A stretch of DNA of 64,000 nucleotides from Chloroflexi bacterium 54-19 (lineage in GTDB: Bacteria > Chloroflexota > Chloroflexia > Chloroheliales > Chloroheliaceae): NCBI GenBank assembly GCA_001898225.1, contig MKTJ01000013.1:111324-175323 (forward strand), written 5' to 3'. Both the position numbers and the translations under genes were made by a program. This document shows positions 43,967 through 53,417 of the stretch, in pieces; within the stretch, counting starts at the first letter, position 1, and the number at the start of each line of letters is the position of its first letter. The notes under the pieces were generated by a model, which was given only the letters and a program-made list of their open reading frames with translations, had not been told where the DNA came from and made no database searches.

Positions 43967-44866
43967 ATGACACCTAATGAACCCCAGCCACCTCAAAAAC
44001 CGTCCACGCCACCTGTACCACCCCAGGGCCAGTCGGCACCAGTGCCGCCAACAGGACAACCACCTTTGCCCAGACCCGGACAACCCGGTCCCGGTATACC
44101 ACCAGGTCCGCAACCTTTCCAGGGCGCACCAATGCCACCACCGCCCGGCCCACCAATGGGTCCACCTTTCCAGGGGCCACCAGGGGGACCGGCCCCAGGC
44201 TGGCAGGGGCCTGGACAGCCCGGTCCGGGGCCACAGCCTTTCCAGGGACCGCCTCCGGGACCAGGCAGACCGCCTTTTCAGGGTCAACCAGGGACACCGC
44301 CTCCCGGCCCAGGCCAGGTTCCGCCCGTGCAGGGACAAAATAGGCCGGGTCCAGGGCCAGCTTTCCAGGGCGCACCGATGACACCGCCGCCCGGCGCCGG
44401 TGGGACTACCGCCGCCCGACCCGCTCCCGCCGGACAGGGGCTCGGCTCGATTTTGGCCGCCTTCCGGCCCGAACCTTCCAAAGCGCCACCACTGGAATGG
44501 GCCGGGTTGGTAGATTGTATAGTTCTTATCGTCTGTGGCTTTTTGCCCTGGATTAGTCTCGCGGACAGCAGTACGTTGAGCGGGATAAACGAAAGTGTCG
44601 GAGATGGCTGGATTGTGGCCGGGACTGGGCTGGTAGCCGCGGTCATGGGTTTTGTCGGTCTGAGCCGGGATTCGATTGCGCTGGCCGCCGGGCAAGCCCT
44701 GGTCGGGTTGATAGCGCTTCTGTTCGCCATCTTTAACATTACAGGGCTGGCGAGCGGGGAAGGGGCCGCCTTTGGCCTCATTCTGACTATCATATGCGCC
44801 GTAATAATTATTATCCTGGGCCTTTATAACGCTTTCGACGCCTTACGCAAGGGTGCGAAATACTAG
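43967..44866 (+). CDS. Pro/Gly/Gln-rich membrane protein with four helices
   Basis: A 299-residue protein. The first ~165 residues are almost wholly Pro, Gly and Gln with repeated PFQG motifs (PGPGPQPFQGPPPGPG). The rest holds four hydrophobic segments (LVDCIVLIVCGFLPWIS, WIVAGTGLVAAVMGFVG, ALVGLIALLFAIFNI, LILTIICAVIIIILGLY). The low-complexity tail before a small membrane bundle is shared in plan with genes at 9769, 28201 and 53418. The start ATG 43967 has AGGAGA 7 bases upstream. A long-loop terminator follows. The function is unknown. Confidence 0.78.
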   Translation: MTPNEPQPPQKPSTPPVPPQGQSAPVPPTGQPPLPRPGQPGPGIPPGPQPFQGAPMPPPPGPPMGPPFQGPPGGPAPGWQGPGQPGPGPQPFQGPPPGPGRPPFQGQPGTPPPGPGQVPPVQGQNRPGPGPAFQGAPMTPPPGAGGTTAARPAPAGQGLGSILAAFRPEPSKAPPLEWAGLVDCIVLIVCGFLPWISLADSSTLSGINESVGDGWIVAGTGLVAAVMGFVGLSRDSIALAAGQALVGLIALLFAIFNITGLASGEGAAFGLILTIICAVIIIILGLYNAFDALRKGAKY

Positions 44867-44929
44867 AGTTAGAGTTTTAGCAGACCGTACGAGTCAGATT
44901 GTGTGATTCTTAAATTGTCAGGTTAAAGG

Positions 44930-44990
44930 ACAGGGATTAACAGGCAGAGTCGCTATTTTGTTATAAATTTTGCCTGGAATCCCTGTTTTT
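44930..44990 (+). terminator. Long-loop intrinsic terminator
   Basis: ACAGGGATTAACAGGCA (44930-44946) pairs with TGCCTGGAATCCCTGT (44971-44986), two-base internal loop, 24-nt loop, then TTTTT. It excludes the TTG at 44970 as a likely start for the next gene. Confidence 0.75.
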
Positions 44991-45023
44991 GTGTTTATGT
45001 GTCCTTGCGGAAGGAGGGCAGGC

Positions 45024-46199
45024 ATGGCGGCAGGAGTAGAGGCCACTCCCCAGGTTCTAATCATCGGGGGCGGGGTGGTCGGTTGTAGTGTGGCGTATCA
45101 CCTGGCCCGGCGGGGGCAGACCGATGTGGTCGTAGTGGAGCGGAATACCCTTGGCAGCGGCTCGACCAGCCGGGCGGCGGGCGGGGTCCGGCTGCAATTC
45201 TCGACCGAGGTAAACATCCGGCTCAGCCAGTATTCGCTCGACTTTTTTGAAAACTTCAACCGCTACACGGGTCTCAGTCCCGAAGAATGCGATATCGGGC
45301 TCCACCAGTTCGGCTATCTTTTTCTCCTGACAGACAATCAGACCTGGCGCGAGTTCCAGGAAAATGTGGTCTTGCAGCGCCGCCTGGGGGTTCCGGTCGA
45401 AATCCTTACCCCGCCACAACTTGCCGAACGCTATCCCGGCCTGGAAGTTTCCGATGTGCTGGGGGCGACCTTTTGTCCAAGAGACGGCCACGCTTCCATG
45501 CACGAAGTGACGCAGGGTTTCGCCCGCAAGGCCCGCCAGGCCGGCGTAAAATTCTGGGAAGACTGCGCCGTTAAAAACATCAAGCGGGAAGGCAGGCGCA
45601 TCATTGAAGTGGAAACCGACCGGGGCACCGTCCGGCCCGAAATAGTGATAAGTTGCGCCGGGCCATGGAGCGGGCAGATTGGCGATATGGCCGGGGTGAA
45701 CATCCCGGTAACGGGCTATAAACGGACCCTCTTTTTTAGTGAGGCTTTTGACGAACTTTCGCCCACTCAGCCCATGACCATTGACATGGGGACCGGCCTC
45801 TATTTCCGACGGGAGGGTCCGGGCTTTCTTATCGGCGAGACCGACGAAAGCCAGCCGCCGAGTTTTGATACTTCCACGGACTGGCACTGGCTGGATACAG
45901 TGGTGGAACATGCCATGCAGCGCGTCCCGGCTTTCGAGCGATTGCGTATCCGCAGCGGTTGGTCGGGCCTTTACGATACTTCGCCCGACCACAACGCTAT
46001 AATCGGCAAAATCCCGGAACTGCATAACCTTTTTGCCGCGACCGGCTTTAGCGGGCACGGTTTCCAGCAGAGCCCTGCCACCGGTTTGGTGATTTCAGAG
46101 ATGGTCCTGGATGGTGCGGCCCACACGATTGATGTCAGCAGCCTGGGTATCGAACGCTTCCGTACCGGCCAGTTTAACCGTGAACGAAACATTGTTTAG
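45024..46199 (+). CDS. FAD-dependent oxidoreductase, DAO/sarcosine-oxidase-beta-like
   Basis: A 391-residue flavoenzyme that probably oxidises a secondary amine such as sarcosine or proline. VLIIGGGVVGCSVAYHLARR binds FAD, and GSGSTSRAAGGVRLQFSTEV is the family's flavin loop. The C-terminal LFAATGFSGHGFQQSPATG closes the FAD site. ATG 45024 is chosen because AAGGAGG lies six bases before it; the longer frame from 44970 would start inside a terminator. Only distantly like the oxidase at 3859. It is followed, 62 bases later, by fmt behind an AACGTT repeat. Confidence 0.9.
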   Translation: MAAGVEATPQVLIIGGGVVGCSVAYHLARRGQTDVVVVERNTLGSGSTSRAAGGVRLQFSTEVNIRLSQYSLDFFENFNRYTGLSPEECDIGLHQFGYLFLLTDNQTWREFQENVVLQRRLGVPVEILTPPQLAERYPGLEVSDVLGATFCPRDGHASMHEVTQGFARKARQAGVKFWEDCAVKNIKREGRRIIEVETDRGTVRPEIVISCAGPWSGQIGDMAGVNIPVTGYKRTLFFSEAFDELSPTQPMTIDMGTGLYFRREGPGFLIGETDESQPPSFDTSTDWHWLDTVVEHAMQRVPAFERLRIRSGWSGLYDTSPDHNAIIGKIPELHNLFAATGFSGHGFQQSPATGLVISEMVLDGAAHTIDVSSLGIERFRTGQFNRERNIV

Positions 46200-46203
46200 G
46201 CGT

Positions 46204-46253
46204 GAAACGTTCAACGTTTGCCCATAAAGGGCGCGTTCAATGTTCAACGAAAA
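46204..46253. repeat. AACGTT-rich intergenic repeat, copy C
   Basis: GAAACGTTCAACGTTT (46204-46219), a small hairpin GCCC-ATAAA-GGGC (46220-46232), then GCGTTCAATGTTCAACGAAA (46233-46252). It lies between the flavoenzyme stop and the fmt ribosome site. Confidence 0.65.
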
Positions 46254-46261
46254 GGGTTTTA

Positions 46262-47218
46262 ATGAAAGTATTGTTTATGGGAACGCCCCAATTCGGGGCG
46301 ACCATCTTGCGCCGTTTGGCCGAGAAATTTGAGGTGGTTGGAGTCGTAACCCAGCCGGACCGGCCCGCCGGGCGCAAAAATCTCCTAACGCCACCTCCTG
46401 TGAAAATCGCGGCCCAGGATTTAGGCTTGCCGGTATTACAGCTCGAGAAATTGCGTCCCGCCGAAAGCCAGGCTAAACTGCGCGAGTTTGCCGCCGGCGC
46501 GGAGGCGTTCGTGGTAGCCTCCTTTGGCATGATTTTACCGGTCGCGGTCCTGGAAATGCCACCCCTGAAATGTATAAACGTGCATGCCTCGCTTCTACCG
46601 GCCTACCGGGGCGCTTCACCGGTAGCTCAGGCCCTGCTAGACGGTCTCGAAAAGACCGGTGTGACGATTATGCTCATGGAAAAAGGGCTCGACACCGGGC
46701 CGATTTTAACCCAGGTCATCACCCCGATTGCCCCGGACGAAACTCAGGAAACCTTGCTGGCGAAACTGGCCCACGATGGCGCGGAATTGCTGGTCGAAAC
46801 CCTGCCGCGTTGGGCCACCGGGGAAATTACTCCCCAACCCCAGGACAGCAGTCTTGCCACCCATACCGGGATTATCCAGAAAGAGGCCGGGCGGATTAAC
46901 TGGCAGGAAAGCGCCGTCGTTATCGAACGCAAAAACCGGGCTTACGAACCCTGGCCCGGCATTTTTACAACCTGGAACGGCCAGACCCTCAAACTGGGAC
47001 GCTGTAAAGTCGTTGCCGAAACAGACCTGCCCTCCGGGACTGAACGCGAACCGGGCCGGGTCATTGCGGGCCAGGAAAATGCTGCACCTTTACTTATAGC
47101 TACGGGCGAGGGATTTCTCGCGCCCCTGGAATTGCAACTTCCCGGCAAAAAAATGGTGCCCGTGGCCGAGTTCAGCCGGGGTTACCGGCAGATAATCGGG
47201 GCGGTCCTGGAGTCCTAG
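46262..47218 (+). CDS. fmt: Methionyl-tRNA formyltransferase
   Basis: A 318-residue enzyme that formylates initiator Met-tRNA using 10-formyl-tetrahydrofolate. It begins MKVLFMGTPQFGATILRRLA. The catalytic core has NVHASLLPAYRGASPVAQAL (Asn, His) and a downstream Asp in MEKGLDTGPIL. The C-terminal OB-like domain starts near 210. The frame is open from 46202, but ATG 46262, with AAAAGGG upstream, matches the family N-terminus exactly. No def (peptide deformylase) gene is adjacent. Confidence 0.96.
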   Translation: MKVLFMGTPQFGATILRRLAEKFEVVGVVTQPDRPAGRKNLLTPPPVKIAAQDLGLPVLQLEKLRPAESQAKLREFAAGAEAFVVASFGMILPVAVLEMPPLKCINVHASLLPAYRGASPVAQALLDGLEKTGVTIMLMEKGLDTGPILTQVITPIAPDETQETLLAKLAHDGAELLVETLPRWATGEITPQPQDSSLATHTGIIQKEAGRINWQESAVVIERKNRAYEPWPGIFTTWNGQTLKLGRCKVVAETDLPSGTEREPGRVIAGQENAAPLLIATGEGFLAPLELQLPGKKMVPVAEFSRGYRQIIGAVLES

Positions 47219-47362
47219 TTCTGGTCCGCAAATTTATGCTAAAATGCGAGTTATCTTTTCAGGAAATTTGGCCGGGCATCATAACAACACCCACAAAGTT
47301 GCGAGCCAGGGCCAGGAAACTGCGATAGCGCGCGAAGGTTAGCGGGCCGACCGAGGTAATGA

Positions 47363-49747
47363 TTGAGGGTTCCTAATTCGCCGGCAAACACTGAACCGGC
47401 CTCCACTACCAAGAAAGTAACCAGGCTACCGGGGAAACATTGGCGTTTGCTGGGTGCGTTCGTGCCGGTACCGTTGCAAATAGCCCTGCTTGTCTTTGTG
47501 CTGGCCTGGGGCCTGGCGCTCTGGCGGGGTCCGCTTACGATAAATATCGGAGCCGAGGATAGCGTGGACATGCTCTATCTCACGCCGGGCGACGATGGGT
47601 TCTTCCAGGCCGAAACCCGCGCGGCCAATCCCGACTTTCCGCAGGCCGATACAACCTATCGCTGGGCGGGGCGCACCTCCAAACTAAAAATCCCCTGGCC
47701 GCTCGATTCAATTCCCCTCAAAGCATATGTCCGTCTGACGGCTCCACGACCCGGCCTGGACGCCTCGCAGACCGGCGCGACCCTGAAAGTGCGAGGCAAA
47801 CTGGAATGGATTGACCAGGATTTAGGCCGGATTGAGGTCAACGGCACCTACCAGGGAAACTATTACGAGTTCAAACTCCCCGAACACCTGCGGCCCAACC
47901 TGGCCGCCTATGAACTCTCGTTTGAAGCCGATAACGCCTACCAACCGGGTAATGGTGACGTGCGCGGTTTGGCGGTCCTGTTCTTTAGCCTGCGCCTGGA
48001 ACCGGACTACGACGCTTTTGGCTGGAAGGGCTGGCTGGCCTCGTTCGCCCGGCCCGGTCTGCTGGCAATTTTGGTTTTCTCATGCTGGGCCATCAGTCGC
48101 TATTTCCTGCCAACCGGGAAGAAAAATCGCTGGGCCCTAGTTTGCGAAGCGATTGCCGGGTTACTCATGCTAGGTAGCTTTGTCTTCTGGCGGCAAGCAG
48201 CCGAGCCGCTTTATGCTTCCTGGGCCTTTATCCTGCCACTGGCCTGGCTCCTGCTGGCCCTGGCCGAGGCTTTCCGGCAACGCGCGCCCCATCTCCCGGC
48301 GGCTTATATCTATGCCGCCACCTTTTTTCCGCTGCTTCCCCTGGCCCAGTTTGCCTTTGGCCGCCTCGATTTATACAGTGTCAATCCGGGGTCTGTGCTG
48401 GTTGGGGGATATGTAGCGGCCCTCTTTTACATCGGTGCCATGTATATTAATAGCGGGCGCGCCCGGACCGAAATTTTCGAACGGGCTTTCGTGCGTGGGA
48501 CCCTGGCGGCGGCGGTGGTATCCTTCCTTTACGACCACTTTAACGTCTTTGCGGATAATTTGTATCGCGGGGCCGATTTCAAAGTCTATTACGGGGCCTT
48601 GATGCGGTTTGAAGGAGGCGGCCCTCTTTATGACCTCAACGAAATTGCCAACCTGCCCGGCGCTGCCGCCCGCATGCCGCCCGGTTTTAGCCTGACCATG
48701 TGGCCGCTGGTCCGCCTTTTTGGACCCGATGTAAACAGCGCCCTTCTCACCTGGCGCATTTTTAACGAACTGCTGCTCATTCCCATCATCTTTCTCCTGT
48801 TAAAAACCTTTGGTGGGGAGCGTGACGGTATCAAGTTTAACCCGGCAGTCTGGTTCTTGGGATTGAGTTTTGGGCAGATAAGCGAAAGTCTCGGCTACGG
48901 CCAGTGGAACGTGGTGGTGCTGTTCTTCCTGGCCCTGATGGCCTACGGAGTTAAAGAGGGCAAAGCTTTCCGGGCCGGGGCAGCCCTGGCTATGCCCGTA
49001 GCCCTGAAACTGTACCCGGTGGTGTCGGCGCTCTATTTCCTGTTGCAAAAAAACTGGCGGAACGCCCGGAATGGCTTGCTGGGACTGGTAGCCGGAGGGG
49101 CTATTATCGCGGGGCTGGTAGGACTGACGGTCGGGTTCGACCAGCTCTGGTTTTACTTTACCCAGGTGGTTTTCGGAGTCAACCGGCCCGAACTGGATAT
49201 TTCCAACCAGTCTTTGTGGGGTTTCTGGAGTCGCCTGTCGGTGCCCTGGGTAATGGCCGATTTCAAGGGAGACCTGCCGGGTTGGATAACCCCGGTCTGT
49301 TACGGTTCGGCCCTGCTGTTGACCGTGGTAACCTGCGTTGGTATCGGGCGAAGACCGGCTGATGTCGATGGTGAACAACTCAAATTGGGGGCATTGGCGC
49401 TGCTGGCGGTGCTAATCCCGCCCTTTGTCTGGTTCCACTATATCGTGCCTTGCCTGGTGGCGGTGCTGGCCTTGCTGGTGGGTTTAACCAGGCCAGGCCG
49501 GAAAACCCGGCGCTGGGAGCTGGCAGCTTTTGGGCTGGCCTTTGCCTGTCTCGCTTACGGTGGGCGGAGCGAATTCTTCTTTACCGACGCGGTGGCCCTG
49601 GCCCGGCTGGGTTCGAGCTACCGGTTCCTGGCGGCCCTGGCCCTGTGGGGATTAACCCTGTGGCTCCTGCGCCGCCCTAAAGAGGTTGCCCTCAAACAAC
49701 CCGCCCCTGAACCGCAAATCCCGGCCACAACCGCCGGTAACCTCTAG
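47363..49747 (+). CDS. GT87-like membrane glycosyltransferase
   Basis: A 794-residue polytopic protein with about a dozen hydrophobic segments. After one N-terminal helix (VPLQIALLVFVLAWGLALW) there is a ~200-residue extracellular beta-rich domain (YVRLTAPRPGLDASQTGATL). The membrane domain from ~230 onward contains ADFKVYYGALMRFEGGGPLYDL and FSLTMWPLVRLFGP, hallmarks of DUF2029/GT87 polyprenyl-phosphate-mannose-type transferases; the Asp in the first is the likely catalytic residue. It probably adds a sugar to a surface glycolipid or glycan. Start TTG 47363 follows GAGGT; it is uncertain. An extended -10 TGCTAAAAT sits at 47237-47245. Confidence 0.82.
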   Translation: MRVPNSPANTEPASTTKKVTRLPGKHWRLLGAFVPVPLQIALLVFVLAWGLALWRGPLTINIGAEDSVDMLYLTPGDDGFFQAETRAANPDFPQADTTYRWAGRTSKLKIPWPLDSIPLKAYVRLTAPRPGLDASQTGATLKVRGKLEWIDQDLGRIEVNGTYQGNYYEFKLPEHLRPNLAAYELSFEADNAYQPGNGDVRGLAVLFFSLRLEPDYDAFGWKGWLASFARPGLLAILVFSCWAISRYFLPTGKKNRWALVCEAIAGLLMLGSFVFWRQAAEPLYASWAFILPLAWLLLALAEAFRQRAPHLPAAYIYAATFFPLLPLAQFAFGRLDLYSVNPGSVLVGGYVAALFYIGAMYINSGRARTEIFERAFVRGTLAAAVVSFLYDHFNVFADNLYRGADFKVYYGALMRFEGGGPLYDLNEIANLPGAAARMPPGFSLTMWPLVRLFGPDVNSALLTWRIFNELLLIPIIFLLLKTFGGERDGIKFNPAVWFLGLSFGQISESLGYGQWNVVVLFFLALMAYGVKEGKAFRAGAALAMPVALKLYPVVSALYFLLQKNWRNARNGLLGLVAGGAIIAGLVGLTVGFDQLWFYFTQVVFGVNRPELDISNQSLWGFWSRLSVPWVMADFKGDLPGWITPVCYGSALLLTVVTCVGIGRRPADVDGEQLKLGALALLAVLIPPFVWFHYIVPCLVAVLALLVGLTRPGRKTRRWELAAFGLAFACLAYGGRSEFFFTDAVALARLGSSYRFLAALALWGLTLWLLRRPKEVALKQPAPEPQIPATTAGNL

Positions 49748-49805
49748 TTTTGGCGTCTTTTCTTGCTAAAATAATGATTGAACGCAATTAAAGGAGTAGT
49801 AAGAA

Positions 49806-50420
49806 ATGCTGCCGCAAACCAGACTATACACACCCGAAGAATACCTGCCCCTGGAAGAAAAATCCCCCATTAAAAGCGAGTTTTACCGGGGCCGGATTTA
49901 CCAGATGACCAGGGCCACCCTTAACCATAACACGATAACGGCAAATTTATCTGGTTTACTTTTTCAAACAATAAACAGAAAGACTTGCCGCCATTTTATT
50001 GGAGACATGCGTTTACTGGTAAAGGCTAACGGGCTGTATACCTACCCCGATTTGATGGTGGTGTACCGTCCGGTAGACCTTACATTTGGCCGGAAAGATA
50101 CAATAACCAACCCGGATTTGATTATCGAAGTCCTTTCCGATTCAACCGCCGAATACGACCGGACCGACAAGTTCGACCTTTACAAAGAGCTGGACTCACT
50201 CCAAAACTATGTGCTGGTAGACCAGCACCGGCCTTATATCCAGGTCTTCAGGCGTCTCGAAAATGAGCCGCATTTATGGGTGCTGGAAAGTTTTAGCGGG
50301 TTGGAAAACCAGGTGCGTTTACCGGCGCTTGATATAACCCTGAGCCTGGCCGATATTTATGATTTAGTTAAGTGTCCGGAGCCGGAAGCCAAAGCCGAAC
50401 ACCCGCAACAACCCCAATAA
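49806..50420 (+). CDS. Uma2-family endonuclease-like protein (DUF820)
   Basis: A 204-residue PD-(D/E)XK-fold protein: YTPEEYLPLEEKSPIKSEFY at the start, GDMRLLVKANGLYTYPDLMV with the active-site Asp, and NPDLIIEVLSDSTAEYDRTD followed by KFDLYKELDSLQNYVLVD with the catalytic Glu and Lys. The family is hugely expanded in Cyanobacteria and Chloroflexota; its natural role is unsettled, with links to mobile DNA but no proof. Here it is monocistronic with AAAGGAG upstream and a bidirectional terminator after. An extended -10 TGCTAAAAT lies at 49764-49772. Confidence 0.92.
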   Translation: MLPQTRLYTPEEYLPLEEKSPIKSEFYRGRIYQMTRATLNHNTITANLSGLLFQTINRKTCRHFIGDMRLLVKANGLYTYPDLMVVYRPVDLTFGRKDTITNPDLIIEVLSDSTAEYDRTDKFDLYKELDSLQNYVLVDQHRPYIQVFRRLENEPHLWVLESFSGLENQVRLPALDITLSLADIYDLVKCPEPEAKAEHPQQPQ

Positions 50421-50430
50421 ATTCTCGTAT

Positions 50431-50470
50431 TAAAAAGGAGCTAACTTTTTGCGGTTAGCTCCCTTTTATT
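50431..50470. terminator. Bidirectional terminator between Uma2 and glmS
   Basis: GGAGCTAAC (50437-50445) pairs with GTTAGCTCC (50454-50462), followed by CTTTTATTTT on the plus strand and TTTTTAA on the minus strand. Confidence 0.9.
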
Positions 50471-50480
50471 TTGGAAAAAC

Positions 50481-52352
50481 CTATTCTACCGTGACGCTCT
50501 TGGCGAGATTGCGCGGCTGATCAACGTCGCAACCCCGGCGGGTGGCGATGTGATAACTGAGCAGTTGCATCGGGATAGTCGCCAGGATAGGAGCTAAAAG
50601 CGGGTCGGTCGGCGGCAAGTAAATTATCTCGTCGGCTTTCCCGGCCAGGTCGGTATCGCCTTCGGTCGCCACCGCCAATACCCAGCCGTCGCGGGCTTTG
50701 ACCTGCTCGATAGCCGAAACCACCTTTGAATAAACCTTGTCCTGGGTCGCAATAATCACTACCGGCAACCCTTCGTCAATAAGGGCGATAGGACCGTGCT
50801 TCATCTCGCCCGCCGGGTAACCTTCGGCGTGGATATAGCTCAACTCTTTGAGTTTGAGGGCCCCTTCGAGGGCTACCGGGTAGTTGATACCCCGGCCCAG
50901 GTAGAGAAAATCCTGGGAATGGGCCTTTGCGCGAGCAATGTTCTGATAAAGTTTGTCATCGGCCAGGAGGTCGTCAAGGTGTTTTGGTATCTCGATGAGG
51001 GCTTGTAACAATTTTCCGGCCCGCTCTTTCGAAAGGGTTCCCCTGGCCTGGCCCAAATATACCCCCAGCATTAACAGATCGGCCAGCGAAGTGCTAAAGG
51101 CTTTGGTGCTGGCTACCCCGATTTCCGGCCCGGCCTGCATATAAATGACACCATCGGAAACCCGTGCCGCCTGGCTGCCGACCACGTTTACAACCGATAC
51201 AATCTTCGCACCTTTGTTGCGAGCTTCCTCAATCGCGGCCAGGGTATCAACCGTTTCACCGGACTGGGTAATCGCAATCAGCAGGTGGTTGGGGGTCAGG
51301 ATGGGGTCGCGGTAACGAAACTCGCTGCCATAATCGACCTCGACGGGTAATTTCGCCAGGTCTTCAATCATGAACTTGGCGACTAACCCGGCGTGCCAGC
51401 TTGTGCCACAGGCTACAATCGTCACCTTTTCGATGGCGGCCAGTTCCTCCGGCGAAAACCGGATGTCTTCCAGGTTGACCGTGGCGTTTTCGAGATTGAC
51501 CCTTCCCCGGATAGTGTCGGTCAGGGCCTGGGGCTGGTCGTAAATCTCCTTTTGCATAAAGTGTTTGTAACCGCCCTTCGCCGCCGTAATCGCGTCGGTA
51601 TGGATAGATACTATTTCCTTGGAAATAACCTCGCCCTTCTGGTTATGGAAAGTGACCCCCTCGCGACTGATGGAAGCGACATCTCCGCTATCAAGGAAGC
51701 TGACCCGGCGCGTGTGCGGCAGGATGGCCGGAATATCGCTGGCAACATAATTCTCCCCGCTCCCGGTATGGCCGTAGCCGATAACGACCCCGCCCGCGTT
51801 TGATAGACGGGCCGCCACGATTTTATCCGGCTCCTTGACGCACAGGGCCACGATTGCGGCGGTCCCTTTTATCACGTTGAGCGTTTTGAGCATAGCCTGT
51901 TCGAGGGAAAGGCCGTCAACGGCAATATATTTCTCAATCAGGTGAGCCAGGACTTCGGTATCGGTCTCGGAATTATAGGGGTAATCGTATCCCGCCGCAG
52001 CCAGGTCTTTTTTCAGTTGAAGATAATTTTCAATGATACCGTTATGGACCACGACAACCAGGTTTTGAGGGCCCCGGTGCGGATGGGCGTTAAGCTCGGT
52101 CGGTTTGCCGTGGGTAGCCCAGCGGGTATGGCCCATACCGAGGCTGCCGTGTGGAGCCGTACCGTTTTCTTTGGCAAGAGCCTCGGTCAGGTTGGAGAGC
52201 TTGCCCACACTGCGGCGGGTCTGTATCTGGTTGGCGCGGTTGATAATAGCCACACCCGCCGAATCATAGCCCCGGTATTCCAGGCGCTGTAAACCGCCAA
52301 TAACCAGGGGCAAAGCCTCCTGGTCGCCCACGTAACCGATGATTCCACACAT
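50481..52352 (-). CDS. glmS: Glutamine-fructose-6-phosphate aminotransferase (isomerising)
   Basis: A 623-residue enzyme making glucosamine-6-phosphate for peptidoglycan. The N-terminal glutaminase begins MCGIIGYVGDQEALPL, with the nucleophile Cys after removed Met, and continues GMGHTRWATHGKP. Two SIS isomerase domains follow (ACGTSWHAGLVAKFMIEDLA, YLGRGINYPVALEGALKLKE), ending in the conserved PRNLAKSVTVE. The longer frame from 52373 would bury Cys1, so ATG 52352 is correct; GGAGG lies 12 bases upstream. No glmS ribozyme-like sequence is seen in the leader, so regulation differs from Firmicutes. Confidence 0.97.
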   Translation of the reverse strand: MCGIIGYVGDQEALPLVIGGLQRLEYRGYDSAGVAIINRANQIQTRRSVGKLSNLTEALAKENGTAPHGSLGMGHTRWATHGKPTELNAHPHRGPQNLVVVVHNGIIENYLQLKKDLAAAGYDYPYNSETDTEVLAHLIEKYIAVDGLSLEQAMLKTLNVIKGTAAIVALCVKEPDKIVAARLSNAGGVVIGYGHTGSGENYVASDIPAILPHTRRVSFLDSGDVASISREGVTFHNQKGEVISKEIVSIHTDAITAAKGGYKHFMQKEIYDQPQALTDTIRGRVNLENATVNLEDIRFSPEELAAIEKVTIVACGTSWHAGLVAKFMIEDLAKLPVEVDYGSEFRYRDPILTPNHLLIAITQSGETVDTLAAIEEARNKGAKIVSVVNVVGSQAARVSDGVIYMQAGPEIGVASTKAFSTSLADLLMLGVYLGQARGTLSKERAGKLLQALIEIPKHLDDLLADDKLYQNIARAKAHSQDFLYLGRGINYPVALEGALKLKELSYIHAEGYPAGEMKHGPIALIDEGLPVVIIATQDKVYSKVVSAIEQVKARDGWVLAVATEGDTDLAGKADEIIYLPPTDPLLAPILATIPMQLLSYHIATRRGCDVDQPRNLAKSVTVE

Positions 52353-52736
52353 GTATTGAAAATACCTCCACAAAAGATTATTCCAGACTGGCGAAAAAAC
52401 AAAAAAGGTAGGGCAAGTAAAAAAAATAAGCCAGTTTAATAAAAAGGAGTCACAAGCGCTGTGTTGGGGGCATTATAACATCTTTTTTGAAAAAGTAGTT
52501 GGTGGTCAGGGACTGGCAGCCCAGCACCGGTAGTCACTATTTTCAGGGCAACGACAGGCAGAGAGAATGAACAGATGGGCCGGAAACCCTTAAACCTTAT
52601 TCACTTCCTTCAAATTGCAACCAATTGTGAATTTCCCTACAAACTATTGCTTTCCTAAAAATAAGTGCTAAGATGATTATGAACGTTTAGATTGTTTAGA
52701 ACGTAACTAAGTTTGGGTGAGGAAGGGAGCTATGCG
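52353..52736. other. 384-bp divergent region upstream of glmS
   Basis: There is no gene. It is AT-rich and carries the rightward promoter at 52647-52674 and the minus-strand glmS leader. I find no ribozyme core and no obvious operator. Confidence 0.6.
52647..52674 (+). promoter_or_regulatory. Promoter of the di-iron ferritin-like gene
   Basis: TTGCTT (52647-52652), 16 bases, then TAAGAT (52669-52674) preceded by TGC. The -10 matches that of the rhodanese promoter at 43515. Confidence 0.45.
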
Positions 52737-53315
52737 ATGAGGGAAACTGATAGCCGTAGTGAACTGGTAAAGCTGCTACAACTGGCCTATTCCGCCGAAA
52801 TGGGCGCAGCCCTGGCCTATCGCGGACACTGGCATTCCCTGGCTGACCCGGTCGAACGGGCGGAAGTCCGCCATATAGAGGCCGAAGAATGGCTGCACCG
52901 CCGCGAGGTCGCCACCCTTCTTCGGGATTTGGCGGCGCATCCCCGCCTTTGGTACGAAATCAAATTCTTCATAATTGGCACCGTTTTAAGCTGGTTGTGC
53001 CACCTGGCGGGCTGGTTCATCCCGATGTACGGGGCAGGTCGATTAGAGAGGCGGAATTATCGCGAGTACGTCCAGGCTGCCGCGTTTGCCTGCGAGTGCG
53101 GACACCTCGATTATACAAATTGCCTTCTGGGCATGGCCGAAACCGAATGGGACCATGAAAACTATTTCCGGGGCAAGGTGGAAACCCATCCCTGGCATGC
53201 CATTGTGCCGATGTGGGAAAAAACCCCGCCCAGGACCACTATCCGGCAAAGTTACCGTTTTGTGACGCAAGCAACTTCTCCCGCAAAGCTGAAGCAGGAA
53301 CCCACCGCCGCCTGA
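52737..53315 (+). CDS. Ferritin-like di-iron protein (COQ7/DMQ-hydroxylase-like)
   Basis: A 192-residue helical protein. Two iron-ligand helix pairs are visible: QLAYSAEMGAALAYRGHW and RHIEAEEWLHRREV (E and ExxH), then FACECGHLDYTNCLLGMAET and EWDHENYF. Between them is a hydrophobic hairpin (FFIIGTVLSWLCHLAGWF) that could dip into the membrane as in COQ7. It may hydroxylate a quinone-like lipid or handle oxidative damage; this is family inference. The frame opens with GTG 52713, but AAGGGAG lies well before ATG 52737, which is chosen. A clear terminator follows. Confidence 0.8.
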   Translation: MRETDSRSELVKLLQLAYSAEMGAALAYRGHWHSLADPVERAEVRHIEAEEWLHRREVATLLRDLAAHPRLWYEIKFFIIGTVLSWLCHLAGWFIPMYGAGRLERRNYREYVQAAAFACECGHLDYTNCLLGMAETEWDHENYFRGKVETHPWHAIVPMWEKTPPRTTIRQSYRFVTQATSPAKLKQEPTAA

Positions 53316-53365
53316 CCCTTTTTCAATAAGAAATACCGGGCGAAAAAGAAATAAAAGAGGAATCA

Positions 53366-53400
53366 AAAACCGGCCCCTGTTAAAAAGCCGGTTTTGTTTT
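53366..53400. terminator. Bidirectional terminator
   Basis: AAAACCGGC (53366-53374) pairs with GCCGGTTTT (53387-53395), then GTTTT; the minus strand ends TTTTGATT. It serves the convergent ferritin-like and DUF4870 genes. Confidence 0.85.
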
Positions 53401-53417
53401 AGTTCTGGAGAGCCGGA

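Noticed and set aside
52353..52500. glmS ribozyme upstream of glmS
   Set aside because: None of the conserved core words of the ribozyme are present.
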